NCBI RefSeq assembly: GCF_030238365.1
Contig: NZ_JASSOT010000053.1
Coordinates: 36,799 to 100,798, forward strand
DNA from: Lelliottia wanjuensis
GTDB lineage: Bacteria > Pseudomonadota > Gammaproteobacteria > Enterobacterales > Enterobacteriaceae
Length of the DNA stretch: 64,000 nucleotides
Direction: 5' to 3'
In this document: positions 48,129-55,245 of the stretch, piece after piece
Layout of the letters: each line of letters begins with the position of its first letter
How positions within the stretch are numbered: position 1 is the first letter of the stretch
The notes under the pieces: generated by a model
Told to the model about the DNA's origin: nothing
What the model saw: only the letters and a program-made list of their open reading frames with translations
Databases searched by the model: none
Position numbers and translations under genes: made by a program

Positions 48129-48869
48129 ATGGCACATTTTATTGGCAAGGCAGCACTGCTGGCGCTCAGCATGATCTCGGTTTCAGCATATGCATCTCAC
48201 TGGAGCTACGAAGGCGAAGGTTCACCGGAACACTGGGGCGAACTGGATGATGCTTACAAGGCCTGCCAGAGCGGGAAGAATCAGTCTCCGATTAATATCG
48301 ACGCTACTGCCAAAGCGCATATTTCACCGCTGGTAACGCGCTACATTGATGGCCCGGTGACGCTGACGAACAATGGCCACACCATCCAGGCCGCTGAAGA
48401 TGCGCAGACGCGCGATTCCATCACCCTCGACAACCAGACCTGGACTCTGCAGCAGTTCCACTTCCACGCTCCGGCTGAGAACGCGATTCATGGCAAAAAG
48501 TCCGCCATGGAGATGCACCTCGTGCATAAAAATGCGAACGGCGCACTGGTGGTGGTAGCGGTGATGTTTGATAAGGGAGCGGCGAACGCCGAGCTGGATA
48601 AACTGTGGGGCGTCATGCCTGGGCAGGCAGAGCAATCGGCGAAACTGGATACACATCTGAACCTGAACAAGCTTTTGCCGAAGGACAAAACCTACTGGCG
48701 CTTTAGCGGTTCCCTGACCACGCCACCGTGCTCAGAGGGTGTCACCTGGATCGTGCTTAAGCACCCGATGACACTTTCCGACGCACAGCTGGAAAAGTTT
48801 ACCCACACTATGCATCACGATAATAACCGTCCGGTACAGTCCCTGAATGGTCGCGTTGTTGTGGAATAA
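48129..48869 (+). CDS. cah: Periplasmic alpha-type carbonic anhydrase
   Basis: 246 aa. Hydrates CO2 to bicarbonate in the periplasm. Signal peptide 1-23 (cleavage at AYA/SHW). Alpha-CA features are the HWSYEGEGSPEHWGEL start, SPINI, zinc ligands H111, H113 and H130 (QQFHFHAPAEN and EMHLVHK), and the TTPPCSEGVTW substrate pocket. A disulfide between C46 and the Cys of TPPC is likely. The homologous start is the ATG at 48129. Not present between prmA and dusB in E. coli K-12. Flanked by a terminator upstream and a strong hairpin downstream, so probably monocistronic. Confidence 0.93.
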   Translation: MAHFIGKAALLALSMISVSAYASHWSYEGEGSPEHWGELDDAYKACQSGKNQSPINIDATAKAHISPLVTRYIDGPVTLTNNGHTIQAAEDAQTRDSITLDNQTWTLQQFHFHAPAENAIHGKKSAMEMHLVHKNANGALVVVAVMFDKGAANAELDKLWGVMPGQAEQSAKLDTHLNLNKLLPKDKTYWRFSGSLTTPPCSEGVTWIVLKHPMTLSDAQLEKFTHTMHHDNNRPVQSLNGRVVVE

Positions 48870-48928
48870 TGCTCGCACGGCGCGCTGAGATCATGTTCTA
48901 AAATGCGACTCAGATCGCAAAGAAGGGC

Positions 48929-48959
48929 GATAATCTGCTGCTTAAAACAGCAGATTATC
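48929..48959. repeat. Perfect 12-bp inverted repeat
   Basis: GATAATCTGCTG, 7-nt loop CTTAAAA, then CAGCAGATTATC. No T-run follows on either strand, so it is not a canonical terminator. It lies 60 bp after the carbonic anhydrase stop. Confidence 0.8.
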
Positions 48960-49131
48960 CGGATTAAGTGAGTCATTTATGCAGAAATGATGAGAACTTA
49001 CGGGAATTTGTAAGCGCCTATAAAACAACCACAATCATATAACACAATGATTTACATGATTAATAATCTCTCGCACAAACGCTGAGCAGCAATTCCTTGA
49101 TCTGTAACAGCGGATTGTTCAAAGTTTGGCC

Positions 49132-49160
49132 TTTCATCTCGTGCAAAAAATGCGTAATAT
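49132..49160 (+). promoter_or_regulatory. dusB-fis promoter
   Basis: -35 TTTCAT (49132-49137), 17-bp spacer, -10 TAATAT (49155-49160), then the GC-rich discriminator ACGCCGCC. This matches the E. coli fis promoter, which is growth-rate and stringent-response controlled. The dusB start follows 39 nt after the -10. Confidence 0.75.
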
Positions 49161-49199
49161 ACGCCGCCTTGCAGTCACAGTATGGTCATTTCTTAACAC

Positions 49200-50165
49200 A
49201 TGCGCATCGGACACTATCAGCTCAGAAATCGCCTGATCGCAGCGCCCATGGCAGGTATCACTGACCGGCCGTTTCGGACGTTGTGCTACGAGATGGGAGC
49301 AGGATTGACTGTTTCCGAGATGATGTCGTCTAACCCTCAGGTTTGGGAAAGCGATAAGTCCCGTCTTCGGATGGTGCATATTGATGAGCCAGGTATTCGC
49401 ACCGTGCAAATTGCCGGAAGCGATCCTGAAGAAATGGCGGAAGCCGCGCGTATTAACGTTGAAAGTGGCGCCCAAATTATTGATATCAATATGGGTTGCC
49501 CGGCAAAAAAGGTGAATCGCAAGTTGGCAGGTTCCGCCCTTCTGCAATACCCCGACCAGGTGAAGCTGATCTTGTCGGGGGTGGTTAACGCAGTGGACGT
49601 TCCCGTTACGCTGAAGATTCGCACTGGTTGGGCGCCGGAACACCGTAACTGTGTAGAAATTGCCCAACTGGCCGAAGACTGTGGTATCCAGGCCCTGACC
49701 ATTCATGGACGCACTCGCGCCTGTTTGTTCAACGGCAATGCGGAATACGACAGCATTCGGGCAGTTAAGCAGAAAGTTTCCATTCCGATTATCGCGAATG
49801 GCGACATAACTGACCCGCTAAAAGCCAGGGCTGTGCTCGACTATACAGGGGCAGATGCTCTGATGATAGGACGTGCGGCTCAGGGAAGACCCTGGATCTT
49901 TCGGGAAATCCAGCATTATCTGGACACTGGAGAGTTGCTTGCGCCACTGCCTCTGGCAGAGGTTAAGCGCTTGCTTTGTTCGCATATTCGGGAACTGCAT
50001 GACTTTTATGGTCAGGCAAAAGGGTACCGAATTGCGCGTAAACACGTTTCCTGGTATCTCCAGGAGCACGCTCCAAATGACCAGTTTCGGCGCACATTCA
50101 ACGCCATAGAGGATGCCAGCGTACAGCTGGAGGCGTTGGAGGCATACTTCGAAAATTTTGCGTAA
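49200..50165 (+). CDS. dusB: tRNA-dihydrouridine synthase B
   Basis: 321 aa, the length of E. coli DusB. FMN- and NADPH-dependent reduction of a D-loop uridine in tRNA. TIM-barrel start [12 protein letters not shown], the active-site Cys motif [26 protein letters not shown] and [14 protein letters not shown] (FMN phosphate), and a C-terminal helical tRNA-binding domain. Cotranscribed with fis, 25 bp downstream. In E. coli the dusB leader and 5' coding region are needed for efficient fis translation. Confidence 0.97.
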   Translation: MRIGHYQLRNRLIAAPMAGITDRPFRTLCYEMGAGLTVSEMMSSNPQVWESDKSRLRMVHIDEPGIRTVQIAGSDPEEMAEAARINVESGAQIIDINMGCPAKKVNRKLAGSALLQYPDQVKLILSGVVNAVDVPVTLKIRTGWAPEHRNCVEIAQLAEDCGIQALTIHGRTRACLFNGNAEYDSIRAVKQKVSIPIIANGDITDPLKARAVLDYTGADALMIGRAAQGRPWIFREIQHYLDTGELLAPLPLAEVKRLLCSHIRELHDFYGQAKGYRIARKHVSWYLQEHAPNDQFRRTFNAIEDASVQLEALEAYFENFA

Positions 50166-50190
50166 ACAGAAATAAAGAGCTGACAGAACT

Positions 50191-50487
50191 ATGTTCGAAC
50201 AACGCGTAAATTCTGACGTACTGACCGTTTCTACCGTTAACTCTCAGGATCAGGTAACTCAAAAACCCCTCCGTGACTCGGTAAAACAGGCACTGAAGAA
50301 CTATTTTGCTCAACTGAACGGTCAAGATGTTAGTGACCTGTATGAGCTGGTATTGGCTGAAGTTGAACAGCCACTGTTGGACATGGTGATGCAATACACC
50401 CGCGGTAACCAAACCCGCGCAGCCCTGATGATGGGTATCAACCGTGGTACTCTTCGTAAGAAGCTGAAAAAGTACGGCATGAACTAA
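50191..50487 (+). CDS. fis: DNA-binding protein Fis
   Basis: 98 aa, essentially identical to E. coli Fis. Nucleoid protein that bends DNA, activates rRNA promoters and stimulates site-specific inversion. A flexible N-terminal beta-hairpin (residues ~10-25) for recombinase contact is followed by dimerisation helices and the C-terminal helix-turn-helix ([20 protein letters not shown]). Second gene of dusB-fis. Confidence 0.99.
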   Translation: MFEQRVNSDVLTVSTVNSQDQVTQKPLRDSVKQALKNYFAQLNGQDVSDLYELVLAEVEQPLLDMVMQYTRGNQTRAALMMGINRGTLRKKLKKYGMN

Positions 50488-50511
50488 TTTCGATTAGCTA
50501 AATGCTTGTTT

Positions 50512-50549
50512 AAAAAGGCGCTACTCGGCATGGGGATGCGCCTTTTTTA
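50512..50549 (+). terminator. fis terminator
   Basis: Stem AAAAAGGCGC / GCGCCTTTTT with a 16-nt loop that can form smaller pairs, followed by TTATT. Lies 25 bp after the fis stop. Confidence 0.85.
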
Positions 50550-50669
50550 TTGCCTTTTTTCCGAACGTCAAGGGTTTGTAAACCTTGCCTTTTCCCGCTT
50601 TTCAACGCCTGCTTTTCGTGTATATTTCCACCACCTTACAGGGCCTCTTCTTCAACACGGAACGACACA

Positions 50670-50834
50670 ATGATTCGTAAATACGGGTGGTTAGTGGTAT
50701 TTGCTGTCACGGTTTTCATCTTCGATGCGCTGCTGATCCAGTGGATTGAGTTGCTGAGTACCGAAACCGATAAATGTCGCAATATGAATTCCGTAAATCC
50801 TCTCAAACTGGTGAACTGCTCAGAGCTCGATTAA
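50670..50834 (+). CDS. yhdU: Small membrane protein YhdU (DUF2556)
   Basis: 54 aa. One transmembrane helix (about 6-25, GWLVVFAVTVFIFDALLIQW) followed by a short conserved tail with two cysteines (TDKCRNMNSVNPLKLVNC). Matches E. coli YhdU, a few residues shorter at the C-terminus. Function unknown. The start is the ATG at 50670; an open frame runs 40 codons upstream without similarity. In E. coli yhdJ (a DNA adenine methyltransferase) lies between fis and yhdU; it is absent here. Confidence 0.85.
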   Translation: MIRKYGWLVVFAVTVFIFDALLIQWIELLSTETDKCRNMNSVNPLKLVNCSELD

Positions 50835-50840
50835 GCGGCG

Positions 50841-50879
50841 AACACCCGTAAAAACGGCCTTAACACCCAGTAAAAACGG
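50841..50879. repeat. Tandem direct repeat upstream of the MHYT-GGDEF-EAL gene
   Basis: AACACCCGTAAAAACGG (50841-50857) is repeated as AACACCCAGTAAAAACGG (50862-50879), giving a period of about 21 bp or two helical turns. It lies about 100-137 bp upstream of the gene start, in the 143-bp region after yhdU. The layout suits a regulator binding on one DNA face, but none is identified. Confidence 0.7.
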
Positions 50880-50977
50880 GGATTTAAATCCCTTTTCGCC
50901 ATTCCGTTACGATGGTAATGTCACTGCCCTTTTCAGGCGCATTGCATATCGTCTCACTGAGAATGAGTTAAACCCCC

Positions 50978-53062
50978 ATGCTGGTAAGCCAATACAACCA
51001 AATCCTCGTTGTCGTCTCCTTTGTTGTTGCCATCCTCGCTGCCTACACCGCGCTGAATATGGCCGCGCGCGTCGCGGGGAGTCAGGGTATTGCTGCGCGC
51101 GTCTGGCTGGCGGGCGGCGGCGTGGCGATGGGGATCGGCGTATGGGCGATGCATTTTATCGGCATGCTGGCGATGGATATCTCCATGAGCATGAGCTACA
51201 GCCCGGCGATAACCGTGCTGTCGATGGTGATTGCGATTGGCTCGTCGATGTTTGCGCTTTGGCTGGTGAGCGGAGAGCAATTGCGTTTACGCCGCCTTTT
51301 ACCTGGCGCATTAGTGATGGGCACCGGGATTGTCGCCATGCATTACACGGGGATGGCGGCGCTGGAAGTGACACCGGGGATCATCTGGGACAAAACCTGG
51401 ATCGCCCTCTCTGTGGTCATCGCGCTGGCAGCCTCACTGGCCGCCCTGTGGCTCACCTTCCGATTGCGCCATGAGGCGGCCCAGGTGGCACTGATGCGTT
51501 TAGGTGCCGCCGTGACGATGGGCATTGCCATTGCGGGCATGCATTATGCGGGCATGAAAGCGGCGCAGTTCCCGGCATCGACGGAAATGCATCATGACGG
51601 GATTAATGGCAGCTGGCTGGCGGTGCTGGTCAGCGTGGTTGCACTCTCTATTCTCGGCATCACCTTACTGGTTTCCATGCTCGATGCGCGCCTCCAGGCC
51701 CGCACTTCGCTGCTGGCCTCTTCGCTTGCCGAAGCCAACCGCGAGCTGGCCCAACTTGCGCTGCACGATACCCTGACCCGCTTGCCCAATCGCATACTGC
51801 TGGAAGACCGTCTCGACCAGGCGATCAGCAAGGCCGATCGCGAAGGAACGCACTTTGCGCTGATGTTTATGGATCTTGATGGCTTCAAAGGGGTGAATGA
51901 TGCCTACGGCCATGATACGGGCGATAAACTTCTGGTGGCGGTCACCGAGCGGCTCCTGTTGCCGCTGAAAGGCCAGTACACCCTCGCCCGCATTGGCGGC
52001 GACGAGTTTGTTCTGCTGGCGGAAGTCGGCGGTCCGGATGATGCGGCTTCGCTGGCCAGTGCGCTGGTTCGCACCATCGACAGCCCGTTCAACGTCGAAC
52101 CTTACGAGCTGGTCGTGACTGTCAGTATTGGCATTGCGCTCTATCCGCACGACGGAAAATCCGATCGTGAGCTGATGTTTAATGCCGACGCGGCGATGTA
52201 TCACACCAAACGTATGGGCCGTAACGGGTATCACTTTTTCCAGCCGTCGATGAACACGCTTGCGCAAACCCATTTACAGCTGATGAACGATCTGTGGCTG
52301 GCGATCGATCGCGATGAACTGCGCCTGCACTATCAACCGAAATTCCACGCTCCGGCTGGCCCGATACTCGGCTTTGAAGCCTTGCTGCGCTGGGAGCACC
52401 CTAAACAGGGGCTCCTGACGCCTGATGTCTTCCTGCAGCTGGCAGAAAAAACCGGGCTGATTATCCCGATAGGGAACTGGGTGATTAACGAGGCCTGCCG
52501 CCAGCTGCGCGAGTGGCACATGCAGGGCCACAGCGCGTGGTCGATGGCGGTGAACCTATCGACGCTACAGTTTGAACAACCCACGCTGGTTCAAACGGTC
52601 CTCGACTGCCTGGCACGGCATAACCTTCCAGCGGAGTCGTTGATCCTCGAAGTGACAGAAACCACTGCGATGCACAATCCGGAGGAGAGCGTCAGGATCT
52701 TAACGGAGCTGACAAATGCAGGCGTAAAAGCGTCGATTGATGATTTCGGGACGGGCTATTCCAGCCTGCTCTATCTGAAGCAATTGCCGGCCTGCGAGCT
52801 GAAAATTGATCGCGCGTTCGTGAAGGATTTGAGCGGGGAAAGCGACGACGCCACGATTGTCTCGGCGATTGTCGCGCTGGCGAAAACGCTGAATCTTAAA
52901 GTGGTCGCAGAAGGGGTGGAGACCGAAGCCCAGCAGCAGTTCCTGACTGAACTTGGCTGCAATACGCTGCAGGGATATCTGCTAGGCCGTCCCGTCACCG
53001 CGCAGACCGTCGAAGAGCTGTGCAATAACCTGGAAGCGATGAAGAACCCTCTGCCATCATGA
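50978..53062 (+). CDS. MHYT-GGDEF-EAL cyclic-di-GMP turnover protein
   Basis: 694 aa. The N-terminal membrane sensor has seven helices and three MHYT motifs: MHFIGM (H59), MHYTGM (H122) and MHYAGM (H189). MHYT domains are proposed to bind copper and sense O2, CO or NO. The diguanylate cyclase domain has intact GGDEF at 340-344 and no RxxD inhibitory site just before it. The EAL domain (about 435-690) has EAL at 467-469, DDFGTGYSS at 588-596 and the VVAEGVET loop, so the phosphodiesterase also looks active. It could make or degrade c-di-GMP. Its last 6 nt overlap the convergent acrS end. No such gene lies here in E. coli K-12. Confidence 0.93.
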   Translation: MLVSQYNQILVVVSFVVAILAAYTALNMAARVAGSQGIAARVWLAGGGVAMGIGVWAMHFIGMLAMDISMSMSYSPAITVLSMVIAIGSSMFALWLVSGEQLRLRRLLPGALVMGTGIVAMHYTGMAALEVTPGIIWDKTWIALSVVIALAASLAALWLTFRLRHEAAQVALMRLGAAVTMGIAIAGMHYAGMKAAQFPASTEMHHDGINGSWLAVLVSVVALSILGITLLVSMLDARLQARTSLLASSLAEANRELAQLALHDTLTRLPNRILLEDRLDQAISKADREGTHFALMFMDLDGFKGVNDAYGHDTGDKLLVAVTERLLLPLKGQYTLARIGGDEFVLLAEVGGPDDAASLASALVRTIDSPFNVEPYELVVTVSIGIALYPHDGKSDRELMFNADAAMYHTKRMGRNGYHFFQPSMNTLAQTHLQLMNDLWLAIDRDELRLHYQPKFHAPAGPILGFEALLRWEHPKQGLLTPDVFLQLAEKTGLIIPIGNWVINEACRQLREWHMQGHSAWSMAVNLSTLQFEQPTLVQTVLDCLARHNLPAESLILEVTETTAMHNPEESVRILTELTNAGVKASIDDFGTGYSSLLYLKQLPACELKIDRAFVKDLSGESDDATIVSAIVALAKTLNLKVVAEGVETEAQQQFLTELGCNTLQGYLLGRPVTAQTVEELCNNLEAMKNPLPS

Positions 53063-53704
53063 AGCAACAGGATAGATCGCTGGCGGCACGCGGGTGATAT
53101 TTAACGTCGCCAGGATATTGTCCACCAGCGCGGGGGCTTGTTGATAGAGATTAAAATTCTCACTATTCATTAACCAGTTTTTAATTAATCCGCTAAAAAA
53201 ACCATGAAAAACAATCAACGTCATATCGATATTTAACGGCGGAGAGATGATTCCTTTCGACAACCCCTTCTCCAGCAGTGCGCGAACGTTCTGGTAATTA
53301 AAGCCAATTCTGTTTCTAATTTCACACTCTGATGTCATTTCATTATTAAATTCACATTTATGATACAGAATCTGTAACAGCGACCGCTGGCGAAGATCGC
53401 GAGAAATATATTGCAACGCAACAATAAAGCGCTCGCGAAGAACGCATAAAGGATCGTCATTGAGCGTCAGTGAAAGCTGGTCGTGAATTAAATCGCACAG
53501 GGGCAGTTGCTGCTCCCATATGGCATTAAAGATTTCCGACTTGCTGGTAAAGTGCCAGTAAATTGCTCCGCGCGTGACGCCTGCGGCATCAGCGATATCG
53601 GTCAAGGTAGTGCTGGCCACACCCCGCGTGGAGAACTGCGCTATGGCGGCTTCGATCAGCTGTTGTCTTGTTTTGAGTGCATCTTCTTTCGTTTTACGCG
53701 CCAT
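53057..53704 (-). CDS. acrS: TetR-family repressor of the acrEF efflux genes
   Basis: 215 aa (E. coli AcrS/EnvR 220). The N-terminal TetR helix-turn-helix (about 10-55: TRQQLIEAAIAQFSTRGVASTTLTDIADAAGVTRGAIYWHF) is of AcrR type. The helical C-terminal ligand domain includes ILYHKCEFNNEM, shared with AcrR/AcrS. Divergent from acrE, so it likely represses acrEF; E. coli AcrS also represses acrAB. The 3' end overlaps the preceding convergent gene by 6 nt. Confidence 0.9.
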   Translation of the reverse strand: MARKTKEDALKTRQQLIEAAIAQFSTRGVASTTLTDIADAAGVTRGAIYWHFTSKSEIFNAIWEQQLPLCDLIHDQLSLTLNDDPLCVLRERFIVALQYISRDLRQRSLLQILYHKCEFNNEMTSECEIRNRIGFNYQNVRALLEKGLSKGIISPPLNIDMTLIVFHGFFSGLIKNWLMNSENFNLYQQAPALVDNILATLNITRVPPAIYPVAS

Positions 53705-54094
53705 AGACTCTCATCCATTACCTGAATACTTTTCCACGTAACCCTGAGCACGTAGTCGTGAAAGTATTCCCTAAAAGGAATTGTTATTCTGAACAAAAAA
53801 AGGCAATGACCTTAATTAATAATTCACGTAAATGAATAGCAATCATTAGATTCATAAAATATATGAATAACCTTAAGTGTATTTGGCAAACGCCCGTTGT
53901 TGTTCTTCACTATATCCTTGATTAGTCGTATCAGGCCCTGGTTTTTATCCTAATAATCGATGTGCCGCACTTATAAATTAAACAACATCACTGTGCCCCA
54001 TTATGATGTGCGTTGACTTTCTGACTCTTTGCCCCCGCAACCCTTTTCATCACTTCACGGCAAATATCAGTTTATTGTTTTTAAAGGAACAGTA
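53705..54094. other. acrS-acrE divergent regulatory region
   Basis: 390 bp without a gene, markedly AT-rich from about 53780 to 54060. It begins with a near-perfect inverted repeat close to the acrS start. The AT-richness is consistent with the H-NS silencing reported for E. coli acrEF. I cannot assign -35/-10 boxes for acrE confidently. Confidence 0.6.
53724..53769. promoter_or_regulatory. Inverted repeat 20 bp upstream of acrS, candidate AcrS operator
   Basis: GAATACTTTTCCACG (53724-53738) and CGTGAAAGTATTC (53757-53769) are inverted copies differing by a 2-nt insertion. Their inner edges also give a direct repeat CACGTA (53735-53740 and 53749-53754). Position between the divergent repressor and pump genes suggests an operator, unproven. 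Confidence 0.55.
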
Positions 54095-55234
54095 ATGAAG
54101 AAACACTTCAGGCTTTTACCCTTATCCGGTTTAATTATCTGCTCCGCGCTGCTTGCTGGCTGTGATGGTTCTGATAACTCAAAACCAAGCGCACAGGCAC
54201 CTCAGGTAACTGTATATGTCGTGAAAAGTGCTCCGCTGGCGGTGACCACTGAACTACCAGGGCGTACGGATGCCTTTCGCGTCGCTGAAGTTCGTCCCCA
54301 GGTAAGCGGCATTGTTTTACGTCGTAATTTTACCGAGGGCAGTGATATCAAAGCGGGCGATTCTCTGTATCAGATCGATCCTGCGACCTATCAGGCCGCG
54401 TATGACAGTGCGAAAGGCGATCTGCAGAAAGCCGAAGCCGCCGCTAACATCGCTCATTTGACCGTGAAACGTTATGTCCCTCTGGTCGGTACGCAATACG
54501 TCAGTCGACAAGAGTATGACCAGGCGGTGGCCAACGCCAGACAGGCCGATGCCAGCGTTACTGCCGCTCAGGCGGGTGTCGAAACGGCGCGCATCAATCT
54601 TGCTTACACCAAAGTGTCATCGCCAATTAACGGACGGATTGGTAAATCCAGCGTCACAGAAGGCGCGCTGGTCACCAATGGGCAGACTTCAGCACTGGCA
54701 ACCGTGCAACAGCTTGATCCGATCTATGTGGATGTCACACAGTCGAGCAATGACTTCATGCAGTTGAAGCAGGCGAGTCTGCAAAAAGGCAATGACACCA
54801 GCACCGTCCAGCTGCTGATGGAAAACGGGCAGCCGTACCCGGAAAAGGGCACGCTGCAGTTCTCCGACGTCACCGTTGACGAGAGCACCGGTTCCATCAC
54901 TCTTCGCGCCGTCTTCCCAAATCCTCAGCATATGCTGTTACCCGGCATGTTTGTGCGTGCCCGTATTGATGAAGGCGTGCAACCGAATGCCATTCTGGTT
55001 CCGCAGCAGGGGCTCACTCGCACACCGCGCGGTGACGCCACGGTTCTGGTGGTGAATGCCAAAGAGCAGGTTGAGATGCGAACCGTAGTTGCGCCACAGG
55101 CCATTGGCGATCGTTGGTTGGTCACCGAAGGGTTGAAGGAAGGCGATCGCGTGATCGTCAGCGGCCTGCAAAAAGTCCATCCTGGCGCCACTGTGGTCGC
55201 CACGCCGGATTCCGCCGCGCCTAAAGCCAGTTAA
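54095..55234 (+). CDS. acrE: RND efflux periplasmic adaptor lipoprotein AcrE
   Basis: 379 aa (E. coli AcrE 385). Signal peptide with lipobox LLAGC, lipidated at the Cys, so inner-membrane-anchored in the periplasm. Lipoyl halves (VRPQVSGIVLRRNFTEGSDI and SSPINGRIGKSSVTEGALV) flank a coiled-coil hairpin (about 100-165); a beta-barrel domain (TLQFSDVTVDESTGSITLRA) and membrane-proximal domain follow. Links AcrF to TolC. The ATG at 54095 has AAAGGA upstream. acrF follows 11 bp later. Confidence 0.95.
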   Translation: MKKHFRLLPLSGLIICSALLAGCDGSDNSKPSAQAPQVTVYVVKSAPLAVTTELPGRTDAFRVAEVRPQVSGIVLRRNFTEGSDIKAGDSLYQIDPATYQAAYDSAKGDLQKAEAAANIAHLTVKRYVPLVGTQYVSRQEYDQAVANARQADASVTAAQAGVETARINLAYTKVSSPINGRIGKSSVTEGALVTNGQTSALATVQQLDPIYVDVTQSSNDFMQLKQASLQKGNDTSTVQLLMENGQPYPEKGTLQFSDVTVDESTGSITLRAVFPNPQHMLLPGMFVRARIDEGVQPNAILVPQQGLTRTPRGDATVLVVNAKEQVEMRTVVAPQAIGDRWLVTEGLKEGDRVIVSGLQKVHPGATVVATPDSAAPKAS

Positions 55235-55245
55235 GGGATTAATCA

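Larger units (their letters stand above)
48870..49199. other. Carbonic anhydrase-dusB intergenic region (dusB-fis regulatory region)
   Basis: 330 bp without a gene. It contains a perfect 12-bp inverted repeat at 48929-48959, an AT-rich stretch at 49000-49080 like the Fis/CRP/IHF-binding zone known upstream of E. coli fis, and the dusB-fis core promoter at its right end. Confidence 0.65.
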
